Shown here: positions 30,446 to 41,671 of the stretch, piece by piece
How positions within the stretch are numbered: position 1 is the stretch's first letter
Layout: every line of letters begins with the position of its first letter
Assembly (NCBI RefSeq): GCF_029633865.1
Contig: NC_079211.1
Coordinates: 2,154,946-2,218,945, forward strand
Reading direction: 5' to 3'
DNA: 64,000 bases
DNA from: Lampris incognitus
Taxonomy: Eukaryota > Chordata > Actinopteri > Lampriformes > Lampridae
Made by a program: the position numbers and the translations under genes
The notes under the pieces: generated by a model
Told to the model about the DNA's origin: nothing
The model's database searches: none
The model's input: the letters and a program-made list of their open reading frames with translations, nothing else

Positions 30446-30854
30446 TTCAGGTAGGCTAGTGACTTTCTGACTTTTCCTATTTATTCATTTTCAGCAATGC
30501 TTTCGCGATTTCTTTCAGCAGCTCAGCATTCACACGCTTTTTCTGTGGAAAAGCATTTTTCAGGTTATTTTAAGATCTTCAGTCCATCCGTATCGGTCAC
30601 TTTGTGCAGCTTCAATGGCTTTGATGCTTTTCGTCTCTATCCTTCCGATGAACATGTCATCACCGTCCCGACTGCTCCACTACATGCACGTTTCTTTGTT
30701 TAGGTTGACTTGTTTGCTCTGCACATTTTCGCAAAATTATTCTTTTCACATTTTTTGCATGTTTGTCCAAAAGCTGGGCATTTTCTTCATCCATGCTTAT
30801 AGCCACATCTGCCACAGTCAACCTCTTTTCTCTCTCTGGGCATTGGGTTTTCTT

Positions 30855-31445
30855 TCATGAAGCAGCTCTTTTTGTTTGCTTTTGCTGTGCTAATTTATGC
30901 ACTTCAACTTCATCATGTAATGATTTCACCTGGCTAGACGGTAGTTCACTGGCATGGCACACATCGACTGCTCTTACAAGCGTTAGCTCAGCTTCTCTCA
31001 GCAGTCTGGCTCTAAACTGATTGGCTCGTATCCCACAGACAATCCTGTCACGTATCAGCGAATCACGTAGGTCGCCAAATTCAGTCTCCCGCTTTATTTT
31101 TTCGGGTCCGTGAAGTAGGAGTCTATTGTTTCGGATGGACATTGAGCACGGGTGAAAAACATACGCGGAATGTAAGGCAAGTTCTTCCTTGGCTCGCAAT
31201 ACTCTTGGAACTTCCATTCTAACCCAGGTGTCTTGTTCCTCTCTCCCTGTGGGACAGCAGATGTGTTACTGACTTTAATGGCTTCTCCTGCGACATGCAG
31301 GAATGTGGCGCACTGCACTGTTCCAGACTTCTCTGCCGCTCTGCAAGCAGCGCAGTAGAGGTCACCGCGCTGTAGCCACCTTCTCCAATTCATAGTTTTC
31401 AGTCACGCGAAGGACGCGGAGCCCTGGCGGGCGAAACAAGGTTCC
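30855..31445 (-). pseudogene. LTR-retroelement gag-like fragment
   Basis: Minus-strand frames 31393-31094 and 31217-30855 together read NWRRWLQRGDLYCAA, CATFLHVAGEA, WKFQEYCEPRKN, EFGDLRDSLIRDRIVCGIR and RARLLREAELTL. This is the retrotransposon-gag pattern seen in Ty3/gypsy elements. A frameshift lies between the two halves, near 31110-31120. No pol or LTR is seen next to it. Confidence 0.7.
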
Positions 31446-31939
31446 AGCATGGCGGCCAGCAGTGGTAACTCCGTAGAGCAGCAGCACAGACCCGTCAAAT
31501 TTCCAGCTGTTCCAAGCAACGACTATCTGGATCACCTTACGTAAGAAGAAAAACAAAGATATATTACAAACTACAGGTTTTGGGCACTTGCGATCCATAC
31601 ACAGCACCCACCGCAGTACTTCAGTCTCTAAAAACAGCCAAGTCCCCGCCAGAGCTCCAATTTGGCGATGTTTACATATATCTTTCTGGAGAATCCCTCG
31701 CCTTGCACTGCCGCAACAGAAGTACAGACAATACAGTATATATGTATTTTCGTTCGCATGGGTCAATAATAATGCTGCCAGTTGGGAAGTGAAGGACAAG
31801 AAATTCTTCATCGTCAAAGCAAAGCTGAGTGCTAATTAACGTTAGCTAGCTAGCTACTGACTAGTAAACCATGTCAACAATTACATAAAGATAGGCTAAC
31901 GACTAAAAAAAGGGCAAGAATTAAAATACTGAACGTTAC

Positions 31940-32156
31940 CTGAGCTCACCCTTGATGAAATGCTCGCTGCAAGGCGTGTGTACTGGGCCGGTTTCCATTC
32001 TTTGCCCTCCTCAGGGACGGAGGCACGTCTAATAGCACATATCCACAGTCTTCTCCTCTCCAGATTTTCTTTTTCACACAGGGTTCTGTAAAAGCCCAGC
32101 CCAGGCTTGTCTCCTTGTCACTTACTGCAACTGACTGCACAGCAACTGCCCGGCAT
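31940..32156 (-). pseudogene. THAP zinc-finger exon, broken (minus strand)
   Basis: From ATG at 32156 the minus strand reads MPGSCCAVSCSK, then an in-frame TGA, then QGDKPGLGFYRTLCEKENLE, RRRLWICAIRRASV and EGKEWKPAQYTR. After a one-base loss comes CSEHFIKGEL, ending at a GT donor. THAP domains bind DNA through a C2CH zinc site: the CxxxxC, the central Trp and the C..H(F) pair are all visible. The stop and the frameshift make it non-functional as read. It may come from a THAP-bearing transposon (P-like, Kolobok, ISL2EU) or from a host THAP gene; I cannot tell which. Confidence 0.7.
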
Positions 32157-32159
32157 TTT

Positions 32160-33010
32160 CAAACGTTTAGGTAAAGACTTGCTACAAAAGTAGCCGGCGG
32201 GCGGCGGAAGAACGTTTTGCCCGCCAGGTGGGCGTTCGAATACGAATGTGACGTCACGTGGAAACTGACTTCTCCGCGAGATTTCCCTGTAAACGTAACG
32301 GCGGTGGTTGCACGTGTGCCGCGCTTTGCTGTATCTTTCAGTGTTTTTCTCCAAGTTATGTCTTTTAGTATGCTAGAACAAATGCCAGGACGCCTCAACT
32401 TCCACTCCAGTCAACTTTACTCGTGTCGCTCGTGTCACAGAAAGAACAACCACACGGGTTTCTTTTTACATCCGGGTTCCTCCAGCTATGGCTAGCATAT
32501 GGTACTATACACTACACGAACGCCGTGTGGCGATGCGTTTCAGGTCCCCTGGTTCTGGTCCAGAACCAGGGACCAGTTCCAGGACATTAGCCTGGGAAGC
32601 AGCAAACGGTGTCAGTAAGTTTTCATCCTCTTGTATTTGGGAGAGCAGGGAGCTTCTTTTTTCCAGCTCTGTATTTTTTGAGCGTGGTACAGCTGGTGGT
32701 GCATTCAGTGAGGGCAGAAGAGCGGGAAGGCATTTTTCCTCAAAACTGAAGACTGAAAATGGGAACATGGCTGCATTTCCAAATATCAGCGGGGGGGGGG
32801 GGGGAGCTCAGCGAGGATGTATAAATAAATAAAAATAAAACCGCCCATTTTGGCCATAGCAGGGGCTGAGTCGATATAGTTCTCGCCATAAACAGCACAA
32901 GCACTAAAGAGTCGGAGACTCCAGTGTGATCAAATCCATGCAATAATCCATGACCCAATACAATCCAGAAAACAGTACAGGCAAACCAGAGAACCAATTA
33001 AACGTTGTTA
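32160..33010. other. spacer between THAP exons
   Basis: GC-richer stretch with a short palindromic 'ggttctggtccagaacca' at about 32551-32568 and a G13 run near 32792. No gene is recognised. Both THAP exons point away from it, so it is a candidate shared 5' region. Confidence 0.4.
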
Positions 33011-33016
33011 AAAATT

Positions 33017-33400
33017 GGGCGTCCGGTCTATTCCATTGCCTACCAACACAAGGATCGCCGGTTCGAATCCCCGTGTTACCTCCGGCTTGGTCGGGCATCT
33101 CTACAGACAAAATTGGCCGTGTCTGCTGTGGGAAGCCGGATGTGGGTTATATGTCCTGGTCGCTGCACTAGCGCCTCCTCTGGTCGGTCGGGGCGCCTGT
33201 TCGGGGGGGAATAGCGTGATCCTACCACGTGCTACGCCCCCTGGTGAAACTCCTCACTGTCAGGTGAAAAGAAGCGGCTGGTGACTCCACATGTATGGGA
33301 GGAGGCATGTGGTGGTCTGCAGCCCTCCCCGGATCAGCAGAGGGGGTGGAGCAGAGACCGGGATGGCTCGGAAGAGTGGGGTAATTGGCCAAGTATAGAC
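33017..33400 (+). mobile_element. tRNA-derived SINE, A-box region deleted
   Basis: Copy of the SINE at 6760 starting gggcgtccggtctattccat, so the ~11 bases between 'gtccgg' and 'gtctat' are missing. The B box ggttcgaatcc is intact. The 3' tail is truncated at 'aattggccaagtata'. Confidence 0.85.
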
Positions 33401-33559
33401 GAGTTTTCCCGTGATTTCTTAAAAACATTTCCGGGGTGGGTGCATTGTTCTTCCGGTCTAAACATCCGTACCCGGATGTAAACATGCAAGCCTAGATCTG
33501 CGATAGCTTCAACAACATTAAACCTTAAAAATAGACATTAGAAAATCAAGAAATGGTGC

Positions 33560-33913
33560 AGGGACACATTGTGCGGTGCGTGGCTGTACTAACAGGCGGA
33601 AATGCCTGGATGAGTGGCGGGACAGAGACGGTGCTGCCCATCGGCCTGCCACAAACCGGCCATGTCCCTGCAGTCCATTGGTGCCTTCCACAGAAAGCCG
33701 ACAGCAGATTTCGAACCACGGATGTGGTTGAAGGCTTTGAATTTGAAGAAACCACAGAAAAACGTCTTTGTTTGTTCCCATCACTTCATTGCCAAAAAGC
33801 CAACCAAAGAAAAGCCTTCCCCTGGACTGTGGTGGGACACGAGCGCCCTCCCCAGAGGAAGAGACGCAACCTTGAGCGACCCGCCGGCGGACAGACTGAG
33901 CTTGACTCGCAGG
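33560..33913 (+). pseudogene. THAP zinc-finger exon, frameshifted (plus strand)
   Basis: One frame reads THCAVRGCTNRRK, DEWRDRDGAAHRPATN, and CPCSP. A one-base shift near 33675 gives FHRKPTADFEPRMWLKALNL and VFVCSHHFIAKKPTKEKPSP. Together they make a complete THAP pattern: C....C, FHRKP, MWLKAL and C..HF. The exon ends at CGCAG before gtcagt. A possible short second exon (34840-34878, beginning after ctttcag) is only suggestive. No in-frame ATG was found just upstream. Sequence error at the shift would restore a normal exon, so gene versus pseudogene is open. Confidence 0.65.
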
Positions 33914-33921
33914 GTCAGTAA

Positions 33922-33926
33922 GTTTA

Positions 33927-33968
<42 letters not shown>
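33922..33968. repeat. (GCTG)n microsatellite
   Basis: About eleven ctgg repeats directly after the plus-strand THAP exon donor. Confidence 0.9.
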
Positions 33969-33969
<1 letters not shown>

Positions 33970-33999
33970 ATGGTATTAGCTACAATGTAGCTGATAAAC

Positions 34000-35777
34000 A
34001 CCTGTTATTTTTGTCGTGTTACTTTTGTGGGTTTTGCTTTGTGACACTGCCTGGTTGAAAGCTGGCTACCTAGACAATAACGCTAACGTGTGTTAGTAGA
34101 GTTGCAGGCGGCTACCGTTAGCCAGACTGGCTAGCTATTGCCAGACTGGCTAGCTATTGCCAGTCTTATATCTCGGCTGATGAACCGAGCACACATTTAT
34201 CAATGTTTACTTTCTTTTAATGAACGTCTTGCAGCATGGAACATTATGACATGCGCATCACTGTCTGGCTAGTCTGAACTGGTCTAGCACTCTGCAGTTA
34301 GACTGTATCATCTAACTAATGGTAAGGTAGGAGCGCCCTCTAGCGGCCTGGTGGTATAACATGTATATCTAGTTCAAGATACCACAGCCAGAAACCCTAG
34401 AGAATCAGAGTCAAGTTTATTGCCAGGTAACGTCAGGTTTTTACACGTAGGCTACTAGGAATATGCTGTGGTGAGTTGGTGCATAACACTGCTGGATACA
34501 CAATGTTAGACAGGGGGCAAGGAATACACAGGACAGTGCCCACAATATACACAATATACCCACAACAATACAAAGTATACAATACAAACGGGAGTGCAAT
34601 GTGTTAGTGTGTATGTGTGTTAGTGTGATGATGTTTGTGTGCGTGGTTGTGTGTGTGTGTTTGTGTGATGATGTGAGTTTGATGTACAATATGTGTGCCA
34701 TTGTGATGTGTGTGCAGTGAGAGCATAACAAGACATTTGTACAGTAGGCCTACAATCAGAGGTCGTTCAAGTAGTCCTAACATCCCAGCCCTGAATACGT
34801 TGATATTTAGTGCCTTGTTTTCTCTCCTCCCCCTTTCAGATATCACTGAAGCAAGCTCCGGTGAACCTGCGCCTCAAAGGGGTCAGATGACAAAGCTGTC
34901 ATGTTTGTATGTATGCACACAACAAGCGTTGTTGCTGTGGAGATATCGGTAGCCTTCTGAGCTTTTTAGATTTTCCATCGCGTTACCGTCTATCGCCAGT
35001 GACTTCACGAAGTAAGAACAAATCTTGCTGTGCGTGATGCTGGGCCATTTTGTCATATCATCCTCCCAGGTGTGTAGTGTCTACGGACGGGTGTGGGATA
35101 GTCACACACCTTCCCTTGACAGAGAAGTCGACGGATGTTCCCATTTCACTTGCATTCCGGTAATACGGAAACAAAAACACGGGGCCAGCAACAACTTCTG
35201 ACAGCTAACTAGTAACTAGGTGGATACCCGTTACACCGGCAAAGAAAAGCATAGGGTGGCCTGAATGTGGAAATGGACCGGAAGGGCCACGTAGACTTGT
35301 CTATAATCGGGAGAAAAAGCGGGGGGGGGGGGGATATAAAATAAAAAAGGGGTTGTTAAAAATTGTTAAAATTTAGAAGTAGCGTCACACTGTGGCTAAA
35401 AACTAGATAAAATGTCCATTTATGGTAGAGCCTCTAGCAGTAAAACATCTGCAACGCGTGCTGTAGTAGTTGGCTGACTCCTGTCATTTCTGTTATTAGT
35501 ATTTTGGAACTATAGTGCCACCTACTGGCGGAAGGGTTACTGCTCCTGCAAGGAAGTGATGCGGTGCCAGCCCATGTTGTCATAAGGGCGTCATCTCCTG
35601 TCAGTAAAACAGCAAACTAACGCTGATGGACGTGCTCTGCAGTGGTTTGTGTGTCCGTAGAGCAGACCTACCCATCAGTACGTATGGCGCTAGCTCGTGT
35701 TGAAGTTACAAATGGATCTGTCTTATGGGAACAGTTAAGTCATGGGGTTCTATGAGTGTTTAACGTTAGGTCAGTTG

Positions 35778-35810
<33 letters not shown>

Positions 35811-36470
35811 CTATGTACCGTTAGCCTAGCCTCGTGCAGGTAGCCTGACGTCACTTGCTGACAGCTGTGCATCACATTCACTGTTCTGTTTGGTGTGCGC
35901 TGTAGTTTACTTCCCCAGCATTATTTGAAACTGGAAGGAAGTCCTCTAGTAACAGAGCTAGAGTTTACTGTTACATAGGAAAGGTTTGTTATGTTGAAGC
36001 TTGGATTGTACTTACCCTTGTGAACCTTGACCCTGGTGAGGGTACCTGTAAAAGAAACATGTTAATTGAGGTCACAATTGTTTAATATTCTTGTGTTAAT
36101 GTGTTCACATTGTGCTTTGTGTGTTTCAGTTTTACAAAATTGCAACGAGTGATTAAACTAGTCCAGTGGAAAGCTTTGTCCCTCGTTGGTGTTGGCCATC
36201 TGTCTAGGCTCTGCACAGAGCTCATGTGCCGAGGACAGAATAGCAGTATTCATTTAGTTTTACTGTCGCTGTTTTACATGGTTTCACACACGTTGCTAAG
36301 AAATTACGTTATGCAAGGTTTTCAAAATTATCTTTAGATTCATTATGTCAATAACTTAATCCAGCACGATTCATGAAATTTCACTTGATAATTTACTTTC
36401 GTGTATTAATTGCTGCTACAAAAAAAAATCACAACCTGCATTTCACACATTCTCACAGGCACAGAAACAG
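34000..36470. other. intergenic, mostly unrecognised
   Basis: 34385-34700 resembles a dispersed 'tcaagtttattgcc' repeat with TG-rich sequence. 35781-35808 is a (TG)14 run. No exon with a known domain was recognised; short open frames are treated as chance. Confidence 0.4.
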
Positions 36471-36479
36471 TTGCACTGT

Positions 36480-36992
36480 TGGTTTTTCAAGACAGTCAGT
36501 CACAGCCAGTAAGACAGACAGTCAGTCAGAGCCAGTAAGACCGACAGTAAGACAGTCAGTCACAGCCAGTAACATAGACAGTCAGTCACAGCCAGTCAGT
36601 CAGTCAGTCAGTCACAGCCAGTCAGTCAGAGCCAGTAAGACAGACAGTCAGTCACAGCCAGTAAGACAGTCAGTCAGAGCCAGTAAGACAGACAGTAAGA
36701 CAGTCAGTCAGTCACAGCCAGTAAGACAGACAGTCAGTCAGTCACAGCCAGTAAGACAGACAGTCAGTCAGTCAGAGCCAGTAAGACAATCAGTCAGTCA
36801 GAGCCAGTAAGACAGACAGTAAGACAGTCAGTCACAGCCAGCAAGACAGCCAGTCAGAGCCAGTAAGACAGTCAGTCAGTCAGTCACAGCCAGTAAGACA
36901 GTCAGTCACAGCCAGTAAGACAACAGTCAGTCAGAGCCAGTAAGACAGACAGTAAGTCAGTCACAGCCAGTAAGACAGTCAGTCAGTCAGTA
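36480..36992. repeat. GTCAGTCA minisatellite
   Basis: A degenerate array of 'cagtcagtcacagccagtaa' and 'gacagacagtaagacagtca' modules, 20-44 bp in period with internal 4-bp cagt runs. A related run occurs at 43710-43815, just upstream of asb5 exon 1. The open frame across it (Ser/Gln-rich) is a by-product. Confidence 0.9.
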
Positions 36993-37599
36993 TGACCCAG
37001 AGGCGGCGCTGCGGGGTGGAAAGGCCGTAGCGCCCCCAAGACATGTTTTGACCGCTACCTGGTGTGTCTGGTCTGGTCCCGTACGAGTCTTCTTTTAGTA
37101 GCTGAACTGGCCAACAAGGCTACTAGATCTGCTACCTTAGCTATCTAGCTCACACTTACAGCTTCTTTTAGTAGCCGCGTATGTTCACCGAACTAGCCAA
37201 CAAGGCTGCCACACAAGCTAGCTTAGCTAGCTAGCTGGCTAACGACAGGCACGGTGAACTGGAGGATGGCGCAGCAGCATCGAACCGACGTCCACTTTCC
37301 GTCCACCAGCACCGCTCTTACAGCTTACGCCTTCGAATAACGTGCGGTTAAACGCGTAAACCATAAACGAAACTGACGTTTGCTACGTTTTCCAACTACC
37401 TCCTCTACACAAGCCCTAAATCTACCGTCTCCTCCTCCTGTCCTTAGCCTCTCCTTCTTCTGGCCTCTCCAACCGCCTGTCCCTCCCTTCACCCCTCCCC
37501 CCTACTCCTCCCCCCTACTCCCGGTTGGCCTCACGTACAACAGCGAAGTAAAATAAAACACATTGTAGCGAATTCGGGGGTCACCACAGGAACTGCCGC

Positions 37600-37725
37600 G
37601 AACCCATATGGCCCGCGCCGCGGGAGACGTCGCTGACCGCTCGGCCAAAGGGTCAGACTCGTCAGCCAAGGGCCAACGCGTCTACTTATCCATGCACGTT
37701 ACACTATGTAATCATATATACGTAT
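37600..37725 (-). mobile_element. possible tRNA-derived SINE head
   Basis: On the minus strand 'ccctttggccgagcggtcag' resembles an A box and 'gggttcgcggc' a weak B box, about 45 bp apart. The cloverleaf is not complete and the body is not repeated in the window. Confidence 0.35.
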
Positions 37726-38605
37726 TTGAAATAACATTGAACATTTCAACATATTTGAATCATATTTAAATATAGTACAACTGTACCAAATAATAAACTT
37801 TATGAAACCAAAATAGGTATTCTGTGCAGGCTAGGCCAGCTGCTAGCCCATGCAGACCGGCCGGCGGTTCCGACAGTCGTCCTGGCTGGCGGTTGTTCCC
37901 TTGGGCAGAGATTTTCTCTTGTTTTGGATATATGTATACGTGTTAGTTTGAATATGTGTGTGTTCTTGTAGTGCTTTTGTCTGTATGTTGTACTGCTGTG
38001 GGGAAACGGCGTTTCGTTTCATTACATGAAATGACGAACAAAGTGTCCCTGATTCCTAATAACCGGGTCCCAAAACCAAAACAATACCTGGGTTACACTG
38101 GTACGGGTCAAGGAGAGCCGGCAGTACACGACGCCGTGGTGGGGTTTGCGCTACACAGCACGCCGAGGCTGAGGGTGCGCGGTCATTCAGCAGGGGGCGC
38201 TCCACTGCACTGCTGCATGTGATCAGCATGTCTGACAGCGCAGTCGCCAAGAAGATGGCCAACAACCCGTCCAGCCTCAGGTGCACACACCCCGACATTC
38301 AAAACGAGATGTATTTGTTCCTGTGGCGGCAGATGAGTTGAGAACAGAAATGAGTACTGACGGAAGACGCAGTGTTTGGCGCTCATGGTAGATGAGAGTG
38401 AAGACGGGAGTGAGGAGCAGCAGACGGCTGTCGTGCTATTTGAGCAGAGGCGATGCGCCAGGGATTCTTACATTCTACCCCGGCTGACGGATTGGCTGCA
38501 GACGCCACATCCGCCAACCTCTCCGCATTCTGCGTAGTCACTCCGCATGCGCAGACCAAAATACCCGACTGCGACTTGATGGTCCAACATGGGCGCAAGA
38601 GCTGC
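37726..38605. other. intergenic, CpG-richer, no gene recognised
   Basis: A short ATG frame with a following GT lies at 38228-38280, but it matches no family known to me. Confidence 0.35.
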
Positions 38606-38611
38606 CTTTAA

Positions 38612-38790
38612 AGTAGCGGCCGAGCGGAATAAGCCGCCGGTCTTGCAGGCCGCTCGTCACGTGGCTGGGAGGTTCGTATCCCAGACTCGCCGTAACCGGT
38701 CACGACCAGAGCGGCCACGTATTCATTAGGCCACCGCACAAGGGTGTAGATCGGTGGTGTAGATCGGTGGTGTCGCCGTTCTTCGGCGAC
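38612..38790 (+). mobile_element. tRNA-derived SINE of a third type
   Basis: The head reads gcggccgagcggaataagcc (A box) and ggttcgtatccc (B box). 'agagcggccacgtattcat' and a duplicated 'gtgtagatcggtg' follow. The anticodon arm does not form a proper tRNA, so this is a SINE head and not a tRNA gene. Confidence 0.6.
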
Positions 38791-38799
38791 CCCTCTGGC

Positions 38800-40300
38800 C
38801 CATCCGGGCGCCTGCAGCCAAGCAACCGACAGCATTCTCCCTACGTCTCATCCAAAGGAGGTGAATCAAGTGCAGCTGGACTTGGTATATATGTGTAACC
38901 CGCACTTTGCGTTGGGCCGTCGTCTCCCTCCACGCCCTGGGACTCTGCGTTGTGTTTGTTGTGGTATGATGTTTGCGTGGAAAAGGAAGGAGGCGGAGGC
39001 TTGGGATCGTGGCTGAGACCTGGACACTTTATTGGCACTCGCTTACACTTCACCTCTCATCTATCAGCTGGCCGCTGGCCTCCTCATACTCACAGCTTCC
39101 GGCAGAAGAAACAAAAAAACATTTTTCTTTCTCAATAACATTAAAATAAAAAGTGCAAATGTGCAAATAAACACATCTCACATCAAAATGCTACCTTACG
39201 GCAAAACCAAAGCAAATGTCATCCATTATAAATTAAATAAGGCACTTATTGCCCATAAAATTAAACATAAAACCATGGATAATCTGCTCAAATAATACTG
39301 CGTCCTGCGTTATATGCCATGCTAATGCTCAACAGGCTAGCCAACACTTTTTGTCACATTTCTCTTGCCAAATACAATGTTCGACATCAAACTTTAACTA
39401 GGTTATAAGCCAATTTGTCTATTAACACCACAGAATAAACAGTTAGACAATATGTGCGATATAAATCAATATTTTTATGATAATGCAGACCGCCAGTAAC
39501 ACTGCTCACCTTCCGGCAGAAGAAACAAAAAAACCATGTGATCAACGTAGCCTTTTGCCCGGGACAAGAACTAGGGGTACGGTGTTGCAAGAGGGACAAA
39601 CATCGCCTTTTGCGGCATTCCCAGGGGAACACAGCGTAACAGTGCCACCCTGTGGCGGATTTACATTACTACCTTACATATCCGTCAAGACGTGTCGCCT
39701 CTCATCCAAGAGGCTTCCTCAGTTCTGCCTTTCTGACCAGACCAAGCTAGTCTGACTGGCTGCTGATGAGACTCAGTATTTATCCTCCAGGGGTCGCTAA
39801 CAGAGCCACAGATATGCGTGGCTCTTTGTGATCAGATGTTTACCAACGCTCGTCGCTAACAGAGCCATAGTTATGCGTCCCTACGCCTCCTTCGCGGCCT
39901 GAAGGTGACGCAATCCATGCGAGGCGGCTTCAGCTTGTAAACTAGCGAGAGCAGCCGACAGGAGCGTGAAGGAAGCTGGTGTTACGCCCATGTCCTTCCT
40001 GTGGAAACGGGAGCCAGGGGAGGTGTTCCACAGGAGGTCCGGCCATATGCCGTTGGGCTAATCGGGTGGGATAAGGGGAGATCTAGAAATACATTTATAC
40101 TGAAAAAATGCTTGAGTGACTTTAGGCATCGGTAAAACTTTTCCCTTTATTTTGGACTTCAAACTGAAGACATGGTGAACAGTCATGACTCTCAATGACT
40201 GGCGGCTTTGTGTTTTGATTTCAGCGTTCAATAAATAAGGGTTTTTTCACAATGTACTGTGTGATGTCTTTTTTTCAGCGTGTACTTTCGGCACGCACGC
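38800..40300. other. intergenic, no gene recognised
   Basis: The phrase 'cttccggcagaagaaacaaa' occurs twice (about 39099 and 39511), and 'cgctaacagagccacagata' and 'cgctaacagagccatagtta' recur at about 39795 and 39853, so the stretch is repeat-rich. No coding exon was recognised. Confidence 0.4.
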
Positions 40301-40406
40301 AAACAAAAAAAACTGCATGTGCGCGCACACAAAAAAGACTCGTCATTTTTATTCTTTAGGGGTGACAGGTCTGAGACTCCCTACTGAACAGTATCAAACA
40401 TACTCA

Positions 40407-40800
40407 GGTATCAGGCAGTGCAGCGCCGATCTCCCTGCAGGTACCAGGCAGTGCAGCGCCGATCTCCCTGGAGGTACCAGGCAGTGCAGCGCCGATCTCC
40501 CTGGAGGTATCAGGCAGTGCAGCGCCGATCTCCCTGGAGGTACCAGGCAGTGCAGCGCCGATCTCCCTGGAGGTACCAGGCAGTGCAGCGCCGATCTCCC
40601 TAGAGGTACCAGGCAGTGCAGCGCCGATCTCCCTGGAGGTACCAGGCAGTGCAGCGCCGATCTCCCTGGAGGTACCAGGCAGTGCAGCGCCGATCTCCCT
40701 GGAGGTATCAGGCAGTGCAGCGCCGATCTCCCTGGAGGTACCAGGCAGTGCAGCGCCGATCTCCCTGCAGGTATCAGGCAGTGCAGCGCTGATCTGCGCC
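40407..40800. repeat. 33-bp minisatellite, 12 units
   Basis: Twelve nearly identical 33-bp units of the form 'gtaccaggcagtgcagcgcc' plus 'gatctccctggag'. Because 33 is a multiple of 3, open frames appear on both strands in several frames. The array ends about 20 bp before hAT-like coding sequence. Confidence 0.95.
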
Positions 40801-40819
40801 AACAGAGAGAAGGCATGAC

Positions 40820-41374
40820 ACCATGGATGACATGCGAAAGCTCTGGTTCTATCCTGTTATTGGCAGACTCTTAAGGGAATGAAGAGACGCTTTTCAACAG
40901 GAAGCAAATGGTGTGCTGATGGGTGTGACAGCCCTGAGCCCTAAACACACATCTTTTCTTAACAAGCAGTCTATAGCGCCAATGTCCCGGGATTATAGAA
41001 TCGATGAAGAGAACTTGGCTGCAGAGTTACACCAGCTCTGCCGGCTGCTGCAAAGAAAAGAAGATCAAGGACACACCATTAACAGCACCATGGAGTCCCT
41101 GTCACGTGTGAGCCAGAACAAGCATGCCTTTATGGACTGGTATAAACTGATTTGTATACCACTAACACTTCCCGTGTCATCAGCAAGCTGCGAGCGGAGT
41201 TTCTCTTGCCCCCGGCGTTTAAACATGTGCCTGAGGAACAGCAGTGGGGACACCCGGAACAATAACCTGGCATTTTTGGCCATAAACACCACGAGCACAA
41301 AATATTTGGACACTGATGAAATCATAGATGCCTTTGCCAATAATCAAAGTAACAGACGCCTTGTTCTTCTGTGA
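40820..41374 (+). pseudogene. hAT-family transposase C-terminal fragment
   Basis: An open stretch ends ...NNQSNRRLVLL, stop at 41372-41374. It contains YRIDEENLAAELHQL, LPVSSASCERSFSCPRRLN and LAFLAINTTSTKYLD, the hAT dimerisation region also kept in ZMYM1-like domesticated proteins. Upstream, MRKLWFYPVIGRLL and, in another frame, QQEANGVL extend the homology with a stop, showing decay. The zinc finger and catalytic core are absent. Confidence 0.8.
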
Positions 41375-41484
41375 AGACGTCTAGTGGTGAGTGACTGTTG
41401 GTGCTGTATTACTGAGCCAAGTATTGGCATATAATAATTATTCTCATGCTCCACCATTATTCTTTATTTATATTCTGTAAGTTA

Positions 41485-41612
41485 TTCTTTATCTGTGATG
41501 GCCTGGCGGCCTGTCCAGGGTGTCCCCCCGCCTACCGCCCAGCATCCAGCATCCAGCATCCCCACGACCCTGAGAGCAGGATTATCGGTTTGGATAATGG
41601 ATGGATGGAAGT
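41485..41612 (+). mobile_element. SINE 3' fragment
   Basis: Matches the tail half of the SINE at 28962: 'gatggcctggcggcctgtcc', then a short (catccagcatccag) duplication, then 'ccctgagagcagg' and an atggatgg tail. Confidence 0.8.
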
Positions 41613-41671
41613 TATTCTTTATTCTATGAGCTGTGCACTCATTGCTTGCTAGGGAGTCGGCAGCACCGTCA

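Noticed and set aside
31450-31541. Plus-strand exon MAASSGNSVEQQHRPVKF ending at gtaaga
   Set aside because: It lies over the antisense of a gag-like fragment and matches no family known to me.
38228-38280. Possible first exon MSDSAVAKKMANNPSSLR before a gtgcac donor
   Set aside because: Only 18 codons, no recognised homolog, and no downstream exon found.
40394-40816. CRISPR-like regular array
   Set aside because: The units are contiguous 33-bp copies with no spacers, and the genome is eukaryotic.
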